A stretch of DNA of 64,000 bases from Actinocatenispora thailandica (GTDB taxonomy: Bacteria; Actinomycetota; Actinomycetes; Mycobacteriales; Micromonosporaceae): assembly GCF_016865425.1 (NCBI RefSeq), contig NZ_AP023355.1:3656198-3720197 (forward strand). The letters run 5' to 3'. Under the pieces are notes generated by a model. It had not been told where the DNA came from. It did no database searches and saw only the letters and a program-made list of their open reading frames with translations. Positions 44,857-52,997 of the stretch are shown here, piece after piece. The number at the start of each line of letters is the position of its first letter. The first letter of the stretch is position 1. The translations under genes and the position numbers were made by a program.

Positions 44857-45570
44857 TCAGTCGGCCAGCCGAGCGTGGATGCCGACGAAGTGGTCGGCCA
44901 TCGCGGCGGCGAACCGCTCGGGCCGGCCGGTGGTCAGCGCGGTGAGCAGATCCCGGTGCCAGCGCAGCGCGTCGGCCGGGCTGTAGCGGGGCCCGGGCAG
45001 CCGGGCGTCGACTCCGGCGAACGCCCGCCAGAACACGCTCACCAGGTCGAGCACCAGCTCGTTGCCGAGCGGTTCGTACAGCGCGCGGTGGAACGCCCAG
45101 TCCTCGTCCGGGAAGTACTCGCCGGCGTCGGCGCGGGCCCGCATCGCCTCCACGATGCCGGCCAGCTCGTCCGTGCCGTGCCGGCCGAAGTGCGTCACCA
45201 CCTTCTCGGCCAGCCCGACCTCCAGCGCCTCCCGCACCTCCAGCACGTTGCGGACCTCGTGCAGGTCGCCGGCCATCGACTGGCGCATCCGGAAGGTCAG
45301 CCCGTCCTCCAGCGACTGCAGCCCGACCGACCCGACGTAGGTGCCGAAGCCGTGCCGGATCTCCACGATGCCGACGGCCTGCAGCGCCTTGAGCGCCTCC
45401 CGCAACGGATGCCGGCCGACCCCGAACAGCTCCATCAGCTCCGGTTCGGTCGGCAGCGGATCACCGGCGGTCAGCCCGCGGGTGAGGATCAGCGAGGTCA
45501 TCTGTTCCCGGATGAACTCCTGCGTCCCGCTGCTGCGTCGGGGCCGGCCGGTCGGCGCGGCGGTACTCAC
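44857..45570 (-). CDS. GntR/FadR family transcriptional regulator
   Basis: A 237-residue regulator of the FadR branch. The winged helix is in residues 15-85 (LTAGDPLPTEPELMELFGVGRHPLREALKALQAVGIVEI, then RHGFGTYV), and the helical FCD effector domain follows (LEVREALEVGLAEKV, WAFHRALYEPLGNELV, HRDLLTALTTGRPERFAAAMADHF). The start is GTG 45570, with GGAGAC upstream. It precedes the aldolase and sialidase genes on the same strand only by position: it is the last gene of the leftward set. It probably recognises the palindrome GACATAG-n6-CTATGTC at the divergent promoter at 47800, controlling sialidase and importer. Confidence 0.92.
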   Translation of the reverse strand: MSTAAPTGRPRRSSGTQEFIREQMTSLILTRGLTAGDPLPTEPELMELFGVGRHPLREALKALQAVGIVEIRHGFGTYVGSVGLQSLEDGLTFRMRQSMAGDLHEVRNVLEVREALEVGLAEKVVTHFGRHGTDELAGIVEAMRARADAGEYFPDEDWAFHRALYEPLGNELVLDLVSVFWRAFAGVDARLPGPRYSPADALRWHRDLLTALTTGRPERFAAAMADHFVGIHARLAD

Positions 45571-45646
45571 TGGTGGGTCTCCTCACGACGGGGCGAGCGC
45601 ACCGACACGGCCGAGCGGCTCGGGCGGACGACGCGTCACCGCGATG

Positions 45647-46600
45647 TTACTGCCGGGCTGGGGCGAGGCCGGCGCGTGCCAGCAGTGCGGCGACGCCGGC
45701 GATCTCTGCCGCGTCCAGCGGGACGGACGGGAACGCGGTGACCGGGCAGTCGAGCACGCCGAGCAGGTACAGCGCGGCCTTGAACGCGCCGAGCGCGGCG
45801 GAGCTGGCGCCCATCCGGGCCCGGTCGGGCACGGCCACGATCTCGAACAGCCGGATCAGCCGGTCCTGCTCGGCCCGCGCCGCGTCGTGGTCACCGGCCC
45901 GGCTCGCCGCGGCGATCCGGACGTACCCCGCCGGGTCCACGTTGCCCAGGCCGGGGACCACCCCGTCCACGCCGTACGCCAGCGCCGAGTCGACGCTGGT
46001 CTCGGAGCCGGTCATCACGGTGAAGTCGGTCAGCCCGGCGTCCTGGCGGTCCAGTACCACCCGGCGCAGGCTGCCGTCCTGGCCGCTGGAGTCCTTGACG
46101 CCGGCCAGCACCCCGCGCCGGCCGAGATCGATCAGCAGTTCGGCCGGCAGCTTGGTGCCGACCCGCGCCGGAATGTCGTACGCGTACAGCGGCAGGTCAC
46201 CGGCGGCGGCGGCGAGGTGGACGAAGTGTCGGTCGATCTCCGCCGGGTGCGTCGCGGCGTAGAACGGTGCGGTGGCCACGACACCGTCCGCCCCGGCCGC
46301 CACCGCGGCGGCCACGTGTGCCGCGGCGCGGGCGGTGGACGCGTCGACCGCACCGGCCAGCACCGGCACCGCGCCGGCCACCTCCGCCACGGTCACCGCC
46401 AGTACGGTGCGGCGCTGGTCGTCGGTGAGGAAGGTGCCCTCGCCGGAGGTGCCGAGGACGAAGACTCCGGTCACCCCGGCGGACAGCTGGTGGGCGATCA
46501 GGCGGGCCAACGACTCCGTGTCGATCTCCTGGTCTGCGGTCAGCGGCGTGACGAGCGGCGGTACCACGCCCGCCAGGCGGGGGTGTCGCGTGCTGGACAA
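45647..46600 (-). CDS. Dihydrodipicolinate synthase/N-acetylneuraminate lyase family aldolase
   Basis: A 317-residue class I aldolase. Schiff-base lysine is in LAGVKDSSGQDG near residue 165 and the catalytic tyrosine in PLYAYDIPARVG near residue 138; the carboxylate-binding loop is VLGTSGEGTFL near residue 48. TTG 46600 is chosen because AGGGAG lies 5 nt upstream; earlier ATG codons at 46627 and 46660 would run through a 17-bp repeat array. Because the next gene upstream is a sialidase, N-acetylneuraminate lyase is a reasonable guess, but the family also contains dapA and several keto-acid aldolases and I cannot exclude those. Confidence 0.85.
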   Translation of the reverse strand: MSSTRHPRLAGVVPPLVTPLTADQEIDTESLARLIAHQLSAGVTGVFVLGTSGEGTFLTDDQRRTVLAVTVAEVAGAVPVLAGAVDASTARAAAHVAAAVAAGADGVVATAPFYAATHPAEIDRHFVHLAAAAGDLPLYAYDIPARVGTKLPAELLIDLGRRGVLAGVKDSSGQDGSLRRVVLDRQDAGLTDFTVMTGSETSVDSALAYGVDGVVPGLGNVDPAGYVRIAAASRAGDHDAARAEQDRLIRLFEIVAVPDRARMGASSAALGAFKAALYLLGVLDCPVTAFPSVPLDAAEIAGVAALLARAGLAPARQ

Positions 46601-46611
46601 GTGTGCTCCCT

Positions 46612-46695
46612 GCTTCTCGAAGGTCATCGCTTCTCGGCGGTCCTGCTTCTCGACGGCCATCGCCTCTCGTCGGTCGTCGCTTCTGGACGGTGGGG
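46612..46695. repeat. 17-bp tandem repeat, five degenerate copies
   Basis: Units start at 46612, 46629, 46645, 46662 and 46679, with spacing 17, 16, 17 and 17. Consensus is GCTTCTCGNCGGTCATC. The array fills the gap between sialidase and aldolase genes on the same strand and extends to 28 bp from the sialidase stop. Confidence 0.85.
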
Positions 46696-46723
46696 GCCGC
46701 TCGGCGGTCGTCGGGTCGGGCGG

Positions 46724-47800
46724 TCAGCACCTCGCGGGATCGAAGGTGGCGAACCGCAGCGCGGCGAACGAGGAGGTCTCGCCGGACTCGTACAGCGCGC
46801 CGACCCGGCCGTCGGGCAGTGCCACCAGGTCGGAGTAGCCGGCCATCCCGGCGTGCAGCACCAGCTCCGGCCGCCAGCTCGCACCGCCGTCGTCGCTGCC
46901 GAACACGGTCAGTTCGCGCCGGATCCGCGGATCGGCCGGGGTGGTCGCGAGCAGCCGGTCGCCGACGGCGAGCACGCTGCCCTGGACGCCGGGTGCGGTG
47001 ATCCCAGCGATCCCCGCGTACGGCGCGGTCAGGTGCTCACCGCCGTCGGCCGACCAGGCGTGCACCCGGGCCGGCCCGGTACCACGGTGGTTGCGGGCGG
47101 TGAAGTACAGCCGTCCGTCGGGCAGTTCGGCGACGGCGGTCTCGTTGGCGTTGATCGCCGGGCCGTCGTTGTCGTCGACGAATCCGAGCCGCCAGGTGCG
47201 CCCGCCGTCGTCGCTGAGGATGCAGTGCCCGCCGCTGTAGCGCACCGGCTCGACCCCGGGCGGCGGGAGCCGGGAGTGGTTGGCGGGCACCACGATCCGG
47301 CCCGGGTGGCGGCCGTGCGTGAGCGCGATCGCGTGGCACGGCCCGGTGGCGTACCAGCCCCAGCCGACCGGTTTGACCTGCGCGGTGATCTCCTCGGGCG
47401 GGGAGAAGCCGACGCCGTCGCGGCTGCGCTGCACGTACACCCGGCGCCCGGTGTCGGGGTCGGTGCCGCGGGTGGCGGCTGCCTCGTCGGTGTCGGCGCC
47501 GTTCTGCACGGTCACCAGCACCAGGTCGCCGGAGCCGGGGTCGACGACCGGGGTGGGGTTGCCGCAGGTCCTGCCCGGTACCGAGGACAGCACGGCCAGC
47601 TCGCCCCAGCTGTGGCCGCCGTCGTACGAGCGGCGCAGCACGACGTCGATCTCGCCGGCGTCGCCCGACCCGTACCGGCGGCCCTCGCAGAACGCGAACA
47701 GGACGCCACCGCGGGCGACGATCGCGGGGATCCGGAACGTGTGGTAGCCGCTGTCGCGCGGGTCGAACACGATTCGCGCGGTACCGAGTCTTGAAGACAT
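46724..47800 (-). CDS. Intracellular exo-alpha-sialidase (BNR propeller)
   Basis: A 358-residue glycoside hydrolase 33-like sialidase, which releases terminal sialic acid. It has the arginine motif FRIPAI at residues 22-27, three Asp-box repeats (RSYDGGHSWG near residue 58, SDDGGRTWRLG near residue 198, GSDDGGASWRP near residue 303), a nucleophile region with VPANHSRL, and further arginines at RIVVP and ALYESGETSSF. No signal peptide is present, so it should act on imported oligosaccharides. ATG 47800 has poor ribosome signals and the promoter palindrome overlaps the start codon. Its neighbours are a putative sialic acid aldolase downstream and a divergent sugar importer. Confidence 0.88.
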   Translation of the reverse strand: MSSRLGTARIVFDPRDSGYHTFRIPAIVARGGVLFAFCEGRRYGSGDAGEIDVVLRRSYDGGHSWGELAVLSSVPGRTCGNPTPVVDPGSGDLVLVTVQNGADTDEAAATRGTDPDTGRRVYVQRSRDGVGFSPPEEITAQVKPVGWGWYATGPCHAIALTHGRHPGRIVVPANHSRLPPPGVEPVRYSGGHCILSDDGGRTWRLGFVDDNDGPAINANETAVAELPDGRLYFTARNHRGTGPARVHAWSADGGEHLTAPYAGIAGITAPGVQGSVLAVGDRLLATTPADPRIRRELTVFGSDDGGASWRPELVLHAGMAGYSDLVALPDGRVGALYESGETSSFAALRFATFDPARC

Positions 47801-47815
47801 AGGACGTACTATGTC
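47796..47815. promoter_or_regulatory. Candidate GntR operator in sialidase/importer promoter
   Basis: GACATAG-GACGTA-CTATGTC is a perfect 7-bp inverted repeat with a 6-bp spacer, at 47796-47815. It overlaps the sialidase start codon and lies about 75 bp before the importer start. FadR-type GntR proteins commonly bind A/T-rich palindromes of this size, and a GntR gene ends the same leftward set. Confidence 0.7.
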
Positions 47816-47890
47816 ATGGTGAGGCCGCGCACATCAATCGGCGGACGCCGATCACCTCCCGTGCGCTCCCGGTTCGGAGGACGACCTCAC

Positions 47891-49519
47891 ATGCAGCCGA
47901 TCAGCAGAAGAACTCTCCTCGGTGGCGGCCTCGCCGCCACCGCCGTCGCGGTCACCGGCACTCCCCTGCTGACCGCCTGCAGCTCCGGCGGTGCGGACAC
48001 CGCCGCGGCGAACCTCGCCGTCAAACTGCCCGACCACCAGCCCTACCACGGCGTCACACCCGACCTGCCCGGCACCGACACGGTGCTCGCCGGCTTCCTG
48101 AAGTACCCGGCGGATCCGGTCCGGGCGATTCACGACAAGCCCGGCGACGGCAAGCCGATCTCGTTCTTGACCAACATCCCCGGCGCGATCCCGCCGGCGG
48201 CGAACCGCAACGCGTTCTGGCGGGCGATGAACGACCGACTCGGCTCCGACCTGTCGATCAGCATGGCCTCCAACGACGAGTACCCGAAGAAGTTCGCCAC
48301 CCGGATCGCCGGCGGCGACCTGCCGGACGTGCTCAACATCCCGCCGGCCACCACCCCGGAACTGCCGGCGCTGCTGAAGGCGAAGTGCCGCAACCTGACC
48401 GAGCAGCTGTCCGGCGACGCGGTGCACAAGTACCCGTTCCTGGCGAACATCCCGACCGAGTACTGGAAGGGCTGCGTGTTCAACGGCGGCATCTACGGGG
48501 TGCCGGTGCCGCGCGGGATGTCTCGCACCTCGCTCCCGTTGTACCGGGCGGATCTGCTGGCGGCCAAGGGAATCAAGGACCCGGCGCCGAAGAACTTCGC
48601 CGAGTTCCTGGACCTGTGCAAGGAGATGACCGACCCGAAGCGGCACCGCTGGGCGTGGACCAAGGCGCCGACGGCGTACGTCCGGCAGATGCTCGGCATG
48701 GCGAACGTGTGGACCCGTTCCGGCGGGACGTTCACCGCCATGTACGAGCAGGAGCAGAACGCCGACGCGCTGGAGGCGACGCGCAAGCTGGTCGCCGCCG
48801 GCGTGGTCAACCCCGATGCGTTCGGCGACAAGGCGAGCGCCCGCAAGCAGTGGTTCAACGGCGGCATCGCCGTCTTCGACCTGGACAGCTTCGTCGCCTG
48901 GAACCAGTACTACGCGGAGAACACCGCCGGCGACGCGTTCTCGGTCGACATGCTCGACGTGCCCGGCTTCGACGGCGGGCTGGGCAAGCCGTGGATGGGC
49001 GCGGCGCTCAACAACGTCACCGCGTTCAGCTCCGACTCGAAGCACTCCACCGAGACGCTGCTGGCGCTCGCCAACTGGATGGCGGCACCGTTCGGCACCG
49101 AGGAGTACCTGTTCCGCAAGTACGGGCTGGCCGGCCGGCACTACACGCTGCACGGCTCCGATCCGATCCCGACCAAGGTCGGCGTCGTCGAGACCGGCAT
49201 CGGCCTGCAGTACATCTGCGACTCGGAACTGGCCCTGTACTACGCCGGCAAGCCCGAGGTGCCGCAGCGCCAGCACCGGATCCAGGCGAAGATCGCGGAC
49301 CGGCTGGTCTACGACGCCTCGTACGGCCTGTACTCCGAGACCATGTCGCGCAAGTGGGCGCAGCTGTACGCGGTCATGACCGACGTGGAGAACCAGATCG
49401 TGCAGGGAAAGAAGCCGGTGTCGGCGTGGAAGTCGGCGGTCAAGACGTTCCTGTCCTCCGGCGGCGACGCGATGAAGTCCGAGCTGGCGAAGGCGTACGC
49501 CGAGATGGCGAAGCGGTGA
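47891..49519 (+). CDS. Extracellular solute-binding lipoprotein (sugar ABC importer)
   Basis: A 542-residue binding protein of the LipO/AlgQ-like large group. The N-terminus has a twin-arginine segment SRRTLLGG, a hydrophobic stretch and a lipobox LLTAC with cysteine near residue 30, so it is a Tat-exported lipoprotein. The mature protein has typical periplasmic-binding elements: KFATRIAGGDLPDVLNIPP, YWKGCVFNGGIYGVPVPRG, ALANWMAAPFGTEEYLFRKYG. GGAGGAC lies 10 nt before ATG 47891. It is the first gene of a three-gene set with two permeases, divergent from sialidase. Binding of sialosides or other oligosaccharides is inferred only from context. Confidence 0.88.
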   Translation: MQPISRRTLLGGGLAATAVAVTGTPLLTACSSGGADTAAANLAVKLPDHQPYHGVTPDLPGTDTVLAGFLKYPADPVRAIHDKPGDGKPISFLTNIPGAIPPAANRNAFWRAMNDRLGSDLSISMASNDEYPKKFATRIAGGDLPDVLNIPPATTPELPALLKAKCRNLTEQLSGDAVHKYPFLANIPTEYWKGCVFNGGIYGVPVPRGMSRTSLPLYRADLLAAKGIKDPAPKNFAEFLDLCKEMTDPKRHRWAWTKAPTAYVRQMLGMANVWTRSGGTFTAMYEQEQNADALEATRKLVAAGVVNPDAFGDKASARKQWFNGGIAVFDLDSFVAWNQYYAENTAGDAFSVDMLDVPGFDGGLGKPWMGAALNNVTAFSSDSKHSTETLLALANWMAAPFGTEEYLFRKYGLAGRHYTLHGSDPIPTKVGVVETGIGLQYICDSELALYYAGKPEVPQRQHRIQAKIADRLVYDASYGLYSETMSRKWAQLYAVMTDVENQIVQGKKPVSAWKSAVKTFLSSGGDAMKSELAKAYAEMAKR

Positions 49520-50526
49520 GCCGGCGGACCGCGCTGCCGACCGCACCGCCGGGCCGGCTCGCCGCGCGGCGGCCGGACACCGTGCCGCTCGACCGCGCCA
49601 CCGGCGCTCGGCGCCGGCCCGGGCTGGGCCGCCGGCTGCTGCGCGACCGGGTACTGCTGCTGTTCGCGCTGCCGGGCATCGCGCTGATCCTCGGCTTCCA
49701 CTACCTGCCGCTGCTGGGCAACGTCATCGCGTTCCAGGACTACCAGCCGTTCCTGGGCATCCGCGGCAGTACCTGGACGGGCCTGACCAACTTCGCGGTC
49801 ATCGTCGACGGCGACCCGGCGTTCCTGCGCGCCCTGGCCAACACGCTGATCCTCACCGTGCTGCAGGCGGTCTTCGTGTTCCCGGCGCCGATCCTGCTCG
49901 CGCTGCTGATGAACTCGCTGTTCTCGGAGCGGATAAAGCGGATCGCGCAGAGCATCCTGTACCTGCCGCACTTCATGTCCTGGGTGATCGTGGTCGCGCT
50001 GTTCCAGCAGATGCTCGGCGGCAGCGGCCTGCTCAACAACTACCTGCGCGCGCACGACCTCGGCACGATCGACATCATCGGCAACTCGGAGCTGTTCCGG
50101 GTGCTGCTGACCTCGCAGGTGATCTGGAAGGACACCGGCTGGGCGACGATCCTGTTCCTCGCCGCGCTGTCCACCATCGACTCCCAGCTGTACGAAGCGG
50201 CCAGCGTGGACGGCGCGAGCCGCTGGCGGCAGCTGTGGCACGTCACGCTGCCCGGCCTGCGCGGCATCATCATCCTGCTGTTCATCCTGCGGCTCGGCGA
50301 CTCGCTGACGGTGGGCTTCGAGCAGATCATCCTGCAGCAGCAGGCGGTCGGCCGCGACGTCAGCGAGGTACTCGACACGTACGTCTACAACAACGGTGTG
50401 GTCGGCGGCGCCTGGGGCGTCGCGGCCGCCGTGGGTCTGGTGAAGGGGCTGGTCGGCGTGGTGCTGGTACTGGTCGCGAACAAGGTGGCGCACATCTTCG
50501 GCGAGGACGGGGTGTACAGCCGGTGA
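49516..50526 (+). CDS. Sugar ABC transporter permease (LplB-like)
   Basis: A 336-residue CUT1 permease of the LplB type with six spans. It has LLFALPGIALILGFHYLPLLGNVIAFQDY near the start and the EAA loop YEAASVDGASRWRQLWHVTLP near residue 235. The GTG start overlaps the binding protein stop (GTGA), and its own stop overlaps the next GTG in the same way. The preceding 45 residues are an Arg/Pro-rich cytoplasmic extension. It pairs with the following permease. No ATPase gene is linked. Confidence 0.88.
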   Translation: MSRRTALPTAPPGRLAARRPDTVPLDRATGARRRPGLGRRLLRDRVLLLFALPGIALILGFHYLPLLGNVIAFQDYQPFLGIRGSTWTGLTNFAVIVDGDPAFLRALANTLILTVLQAVFVFPAPILLALLMNSLFSERIKRIAQSILYLPHFMSWVIVVALFQQMLGGSGLLNNYLRAHDLGTIDIIGNSELFRVLLTSQVIWKDTGWATILFLAALSTIDSQLYEAASVDGASRWRQLWHVTLPGLRGIIILLFILRLGDSLTVGFEQIILQQQAVGRDVSEVLDTYVYNNGVVGGAWGVAAAVGLVKGLVGVVLVLVANKVAHIFGEDGVYSR

Positions 50527-51410
50527 GCCGCCGGATCGTCAACGGGGTACCGGCGCCGTCCTGGCCGATGCGGGTGGCGAAGGGCGTGGTGCTCGCGGTG
50601 TTCTGCGCGGCGGTGGTGGTGCCGTTCGTCGGCGTGGTCGCCACCAGCGTCGCACCGGACCGGCAGATCAACGAGGCCGGCGGGCTGGTGCTCATCCCGC
50701 ACTCGATCAGCCTGGACGCGTACCGGTCACTGTTCGCCGGCGGCGTGGTCACCCGGGCGCTGCTGATCAGCGTGCTGGTCACGGTCGTGGGTACGCTGCT
50801 GAGCCTCACCGTCTCCGGGCTCCTCGCGTACGCGCTGTCCCGGCCCGGCTTCGTGGCCCGCCGGCCGCTGCTGCTGATCGTGCTGTTCAGCATGCTGTTC
50901 ACGCCCGGGATGATCCCGCTGTACCTGGTGGTCAAGCAGGCCGGGCTGCTGAACAGCATCTGGGCGCTGATCGTGCCGACGATGGTCAACGCGTTCAACG
51001 TGATCGTGCTGCGGGCCTTCTTCGCCAACCTGCCGGGCGAGCTGATCGAGAGCGCCCGCATCGACGGTGCCGGCGAACTGCGTACCTTCACCAGGATCGT
51101 GCTGCCGCTGTCCAAGGCGGTGCTGTCGGTGATCGGGCTGTTCTACGCGGTGAGCTACTGGAACGCGTTCTTCGCCGCCCTGCTGTACCTGGACGACAGC
51201 CGGCTCTGGCCGCTGCAGCTGGTGCTGCGCACCTACGTCATCAACGACACCCAGCTGGGCAGTGCCGAACTGGGCACCGAGCGGCTGCCGCCGCAGGCGG
51301 CGATCCAGATGGCCATCCTGGTGGTGTCCATCGTGCCGATCCTGCTCGTCTACCCGTTCCTGCAGCGCCACTTCACCAAGGGGGTGCTCACCGGCGCCGT
51401 CAAGGGCTGA
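50523..51410 (+). CDS. Sugar ABC transporter permease (LplC/YtcP-like)
   Basis: A 295-residue CUT1 permease of the LplC type with six spans. The EAA loop is IESARIDGAGELRTFTRIVLP near residue 185, preceded by FSMLFTPGMIPLYLVVKQAGL and followed by FYAVSYWNAFFAALLYLDD. The GTG start overlaps the upstream permease stop by four bases. The end RHFTKGVLTGAVKG is the usual terminus. It completes the importer. A run of GGCGCCGGCGTCGTCAAGGG-like duplicated sequence follows the stop codon. Confidence 0.88.
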   Translation: MSRRIVNGVPAPSWPMRVAKGVVLAVFCAAVVVPFVGVVATSVAPDRQINEAGGLVLIPHSISLDAYRSLFAGGVVTRALLISVLVTVVGTLLSLTVSGLLAYALSRPGFVARRPLLLIVLFSMLFTPGMIPLYLVVKQAGLLNSIWALIVPTMVNAFNVIVLRAFFANLPGELIESARIDGAGELRTFTRIVLPLSKAVLSVIGLFYAVSYWNAFFAALLYLDDSRLWPLQLVLRTYVINDTQLGSAELGTERLPPQAAIQMAILVVSIVPILLVYPFLQRHFTKGVLTGAVKG

Positions 51411-51505
51411 GGCGCCGGCGCCGTCAAGGGCTGGGGCGCCGGCGTCGTCAGGGCTGGGGCGGGCCGGCCGGCCGCACGAACGCCGGTGCGGGCGACCGGC
51501 CCGGA

Positions 51506-52879
51506 TCAGTGGTACTGGTAGGCGCCGGCGTCGCGGGGGCCGGACAGTTCGGTACCGTCCAGGTCCCACTGCAACGCGTCGGCGTACTGGCTGTCCGGCG
51601 CCACGCCGAGGCCGATGGCCGGGCTCGCCGCGGTCAGGTGCAGGTCGGGCGTCGCCTTGCTGACCCAGCCCACGTCGTCGGTGCGCACGTCGTGGGGGCC
51701 GGCGGTGAACTGCCACGCCGTCTCCGGGTACGAGGTGTCGTACACGTCGTTGTCCTCGTCGGCGCCCGCGCCGTCCTCGTATCCGGGCTTCCACCACACC
51801 GAGAAGACGTTGTTGCGCAGCTTCAGCACGTCCGCCGAGCATCCCGCGTCGCAGACCCAACCCTCACTGAGCCCACGCCCGGTCGCCGGGTCGTACCCGG
51901 ACTGCGGCAGGTAGACCGAGTTGTCGTACGCCTGGGTGCCGAGCACCGGCCCCAGGTTGGTGTCGCCGGCACCCCGGGTCACCAGGAACGCGGCGCGCGG
52001 CTTCGTCGAGGTCACGCGGTTGTAGCCGAACATGTTGTCGCTGGCGGTGCCGCCCGGTTGGTGCCCGAGTTCGGTGAACGTCTCGTTGTCGACGCTGACG
52101 TTGTAGGTCACCGTGTTGCGGTCCCCGCCGTACACCTCGACGGCCGCCCCGTCGTACGTGTAGTCGTCGCTGTCGGCGAAGCTGCCGCTGATGGTGTTGC
52201 GGGTGACCAGGTTGTCGTCGCCGTTGAGCAGCACGCCGAACGCGCCGGAGTCGTTGTCCGGTGCCGGGTCGTTCACGCTCATCTTGTCGTTGTCGATCAG
52301 CTGGCTCCACTGCACGGCGTTGAACGCAGCGGTGTCCATGATGGACACTCCAACCACGTTGTGGCTGGCCAGCACCGAGTCGACGAGGTCGTGCTGGCCG
52401 TGCGTGCCGGCCGCCGAGTTCGCCTTGCCCAGCTCGAAACCGGCCCAGCCGCAGCCGGTCGCCTCGATCTCGGTCACCACCCACCAGTTGCCCTCGACCG
52501 CGACGCAGGTGTCACCACCGGTGATCACCGGCCGCGCACCGTCCCCGTACGACCCGACCGTGATCGGGGCGCCGTCCACACCGTCGGAGGACAGCGTCAG
52601 GGTGCCGGTCCACGTCTGGTTCTTCTTGAACTCGATCGTGTCGCCCGGCGCGAAGCCGCGCCCGTTCACCTTCCCGAGGGTCTGCCAGGCGGCGTCCGGC
52701 GAGGTGCCCGCGTTGCTGTCGGCACCGCCGGTCGCGTCCACGTAGTACGTCGTCGGGGTGGCGCCGGCGCGGGCCGGGCCCGCCGTCCCGGCGCCCGGTG
52801 CCGCAAGGACCAGCCCGCCCGCCAGCGCGCCGGCCGCCGCCACGCGGCCGATTCTTCGGTACCGTCTGGATCCCGCCAT
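51506..52879 (-). CDS. Secreted right-handed beta-helix protein
   Basis: A 457-residue exported protein. The signal peptide is basic (MAGSRRYRRIGR) then Ala/Gly/Leu-rich with cleavage near residue 33. TTYYVDATGGADSNAGTSPDAAWQTLGKVN starts the mature part and is typical of parallel beta-helix polysaccharide lyases and glycosidases; repeated helix coils with N-rich turns follow (LLNGDDNLVTRNTISG, GGDRNTVTYNVSV, ASDNMFGYNRV). No catalytic lyase residues can be named. ATG 52879 has GGGGAG 5 nt upstream. Placed next to an oligosaccharide importer, it may act on external glycans. Converges with the permease gene. Confidence 0.8.
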   Translation of the reverse strand: MAGSRRYRRIGRVAAAGALAGGLVLAAPGAGTAGPARAGATPTTYYVDATGGADSNAGTSPDAAWQTLGKVNGRGFAPGDTIEFKKNQTWTGTLTLSSDGVDGAPITVGSYGDGARPVITGGDTCVAVEGNWWVVTEIEATGCGWAGFELGKANSAAGTHGQHDLVDSVLASHNVVGVSIMDTAAFNAVQWSQLIDNDKMSVNDPAPDNDSGAFGVLLNGDDNLVTRNTISGSFADSDDYTYDGAAVEVYGGDRNTVTYNVSVDNETFTELGHQPGGTASDNMFGYNRVTSTKPRAAFLVTRGAGDTNLGPVLGTQAYDNSVYLPQSGYDPATGRGLSEGWVCDAGCSADVLKLRNNVFSVWWKPGYEDGAGADEDNDVYDTSYPETAWQFTAGPHDVRTDDVGWVSKATPDLHLTAASPAIGLGVAPDSQYADALQWDLDGTELSGPRDAGAYQYH

Positions 52880-52997
52880 CGCCACTCCCCTGCTCGGTGC
52901 AGATCGACAGGCGAATGCTAGATCATCTCGTTTGTTCGGCGTCGTCCCGTTTCGGATGGTAGGCAGACTGCCGTCCGCGCGGTAACCGGCGCGGCGG

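Noticed and set aside
45647-46660. Aldolase start at ATG 46660 or 46627
   Set aside because: These would translate through the 17-bp repeat array and lack ribosome sites. TTG 46600 has AGGGAG at ideal spacing and matches the family N-terminus.
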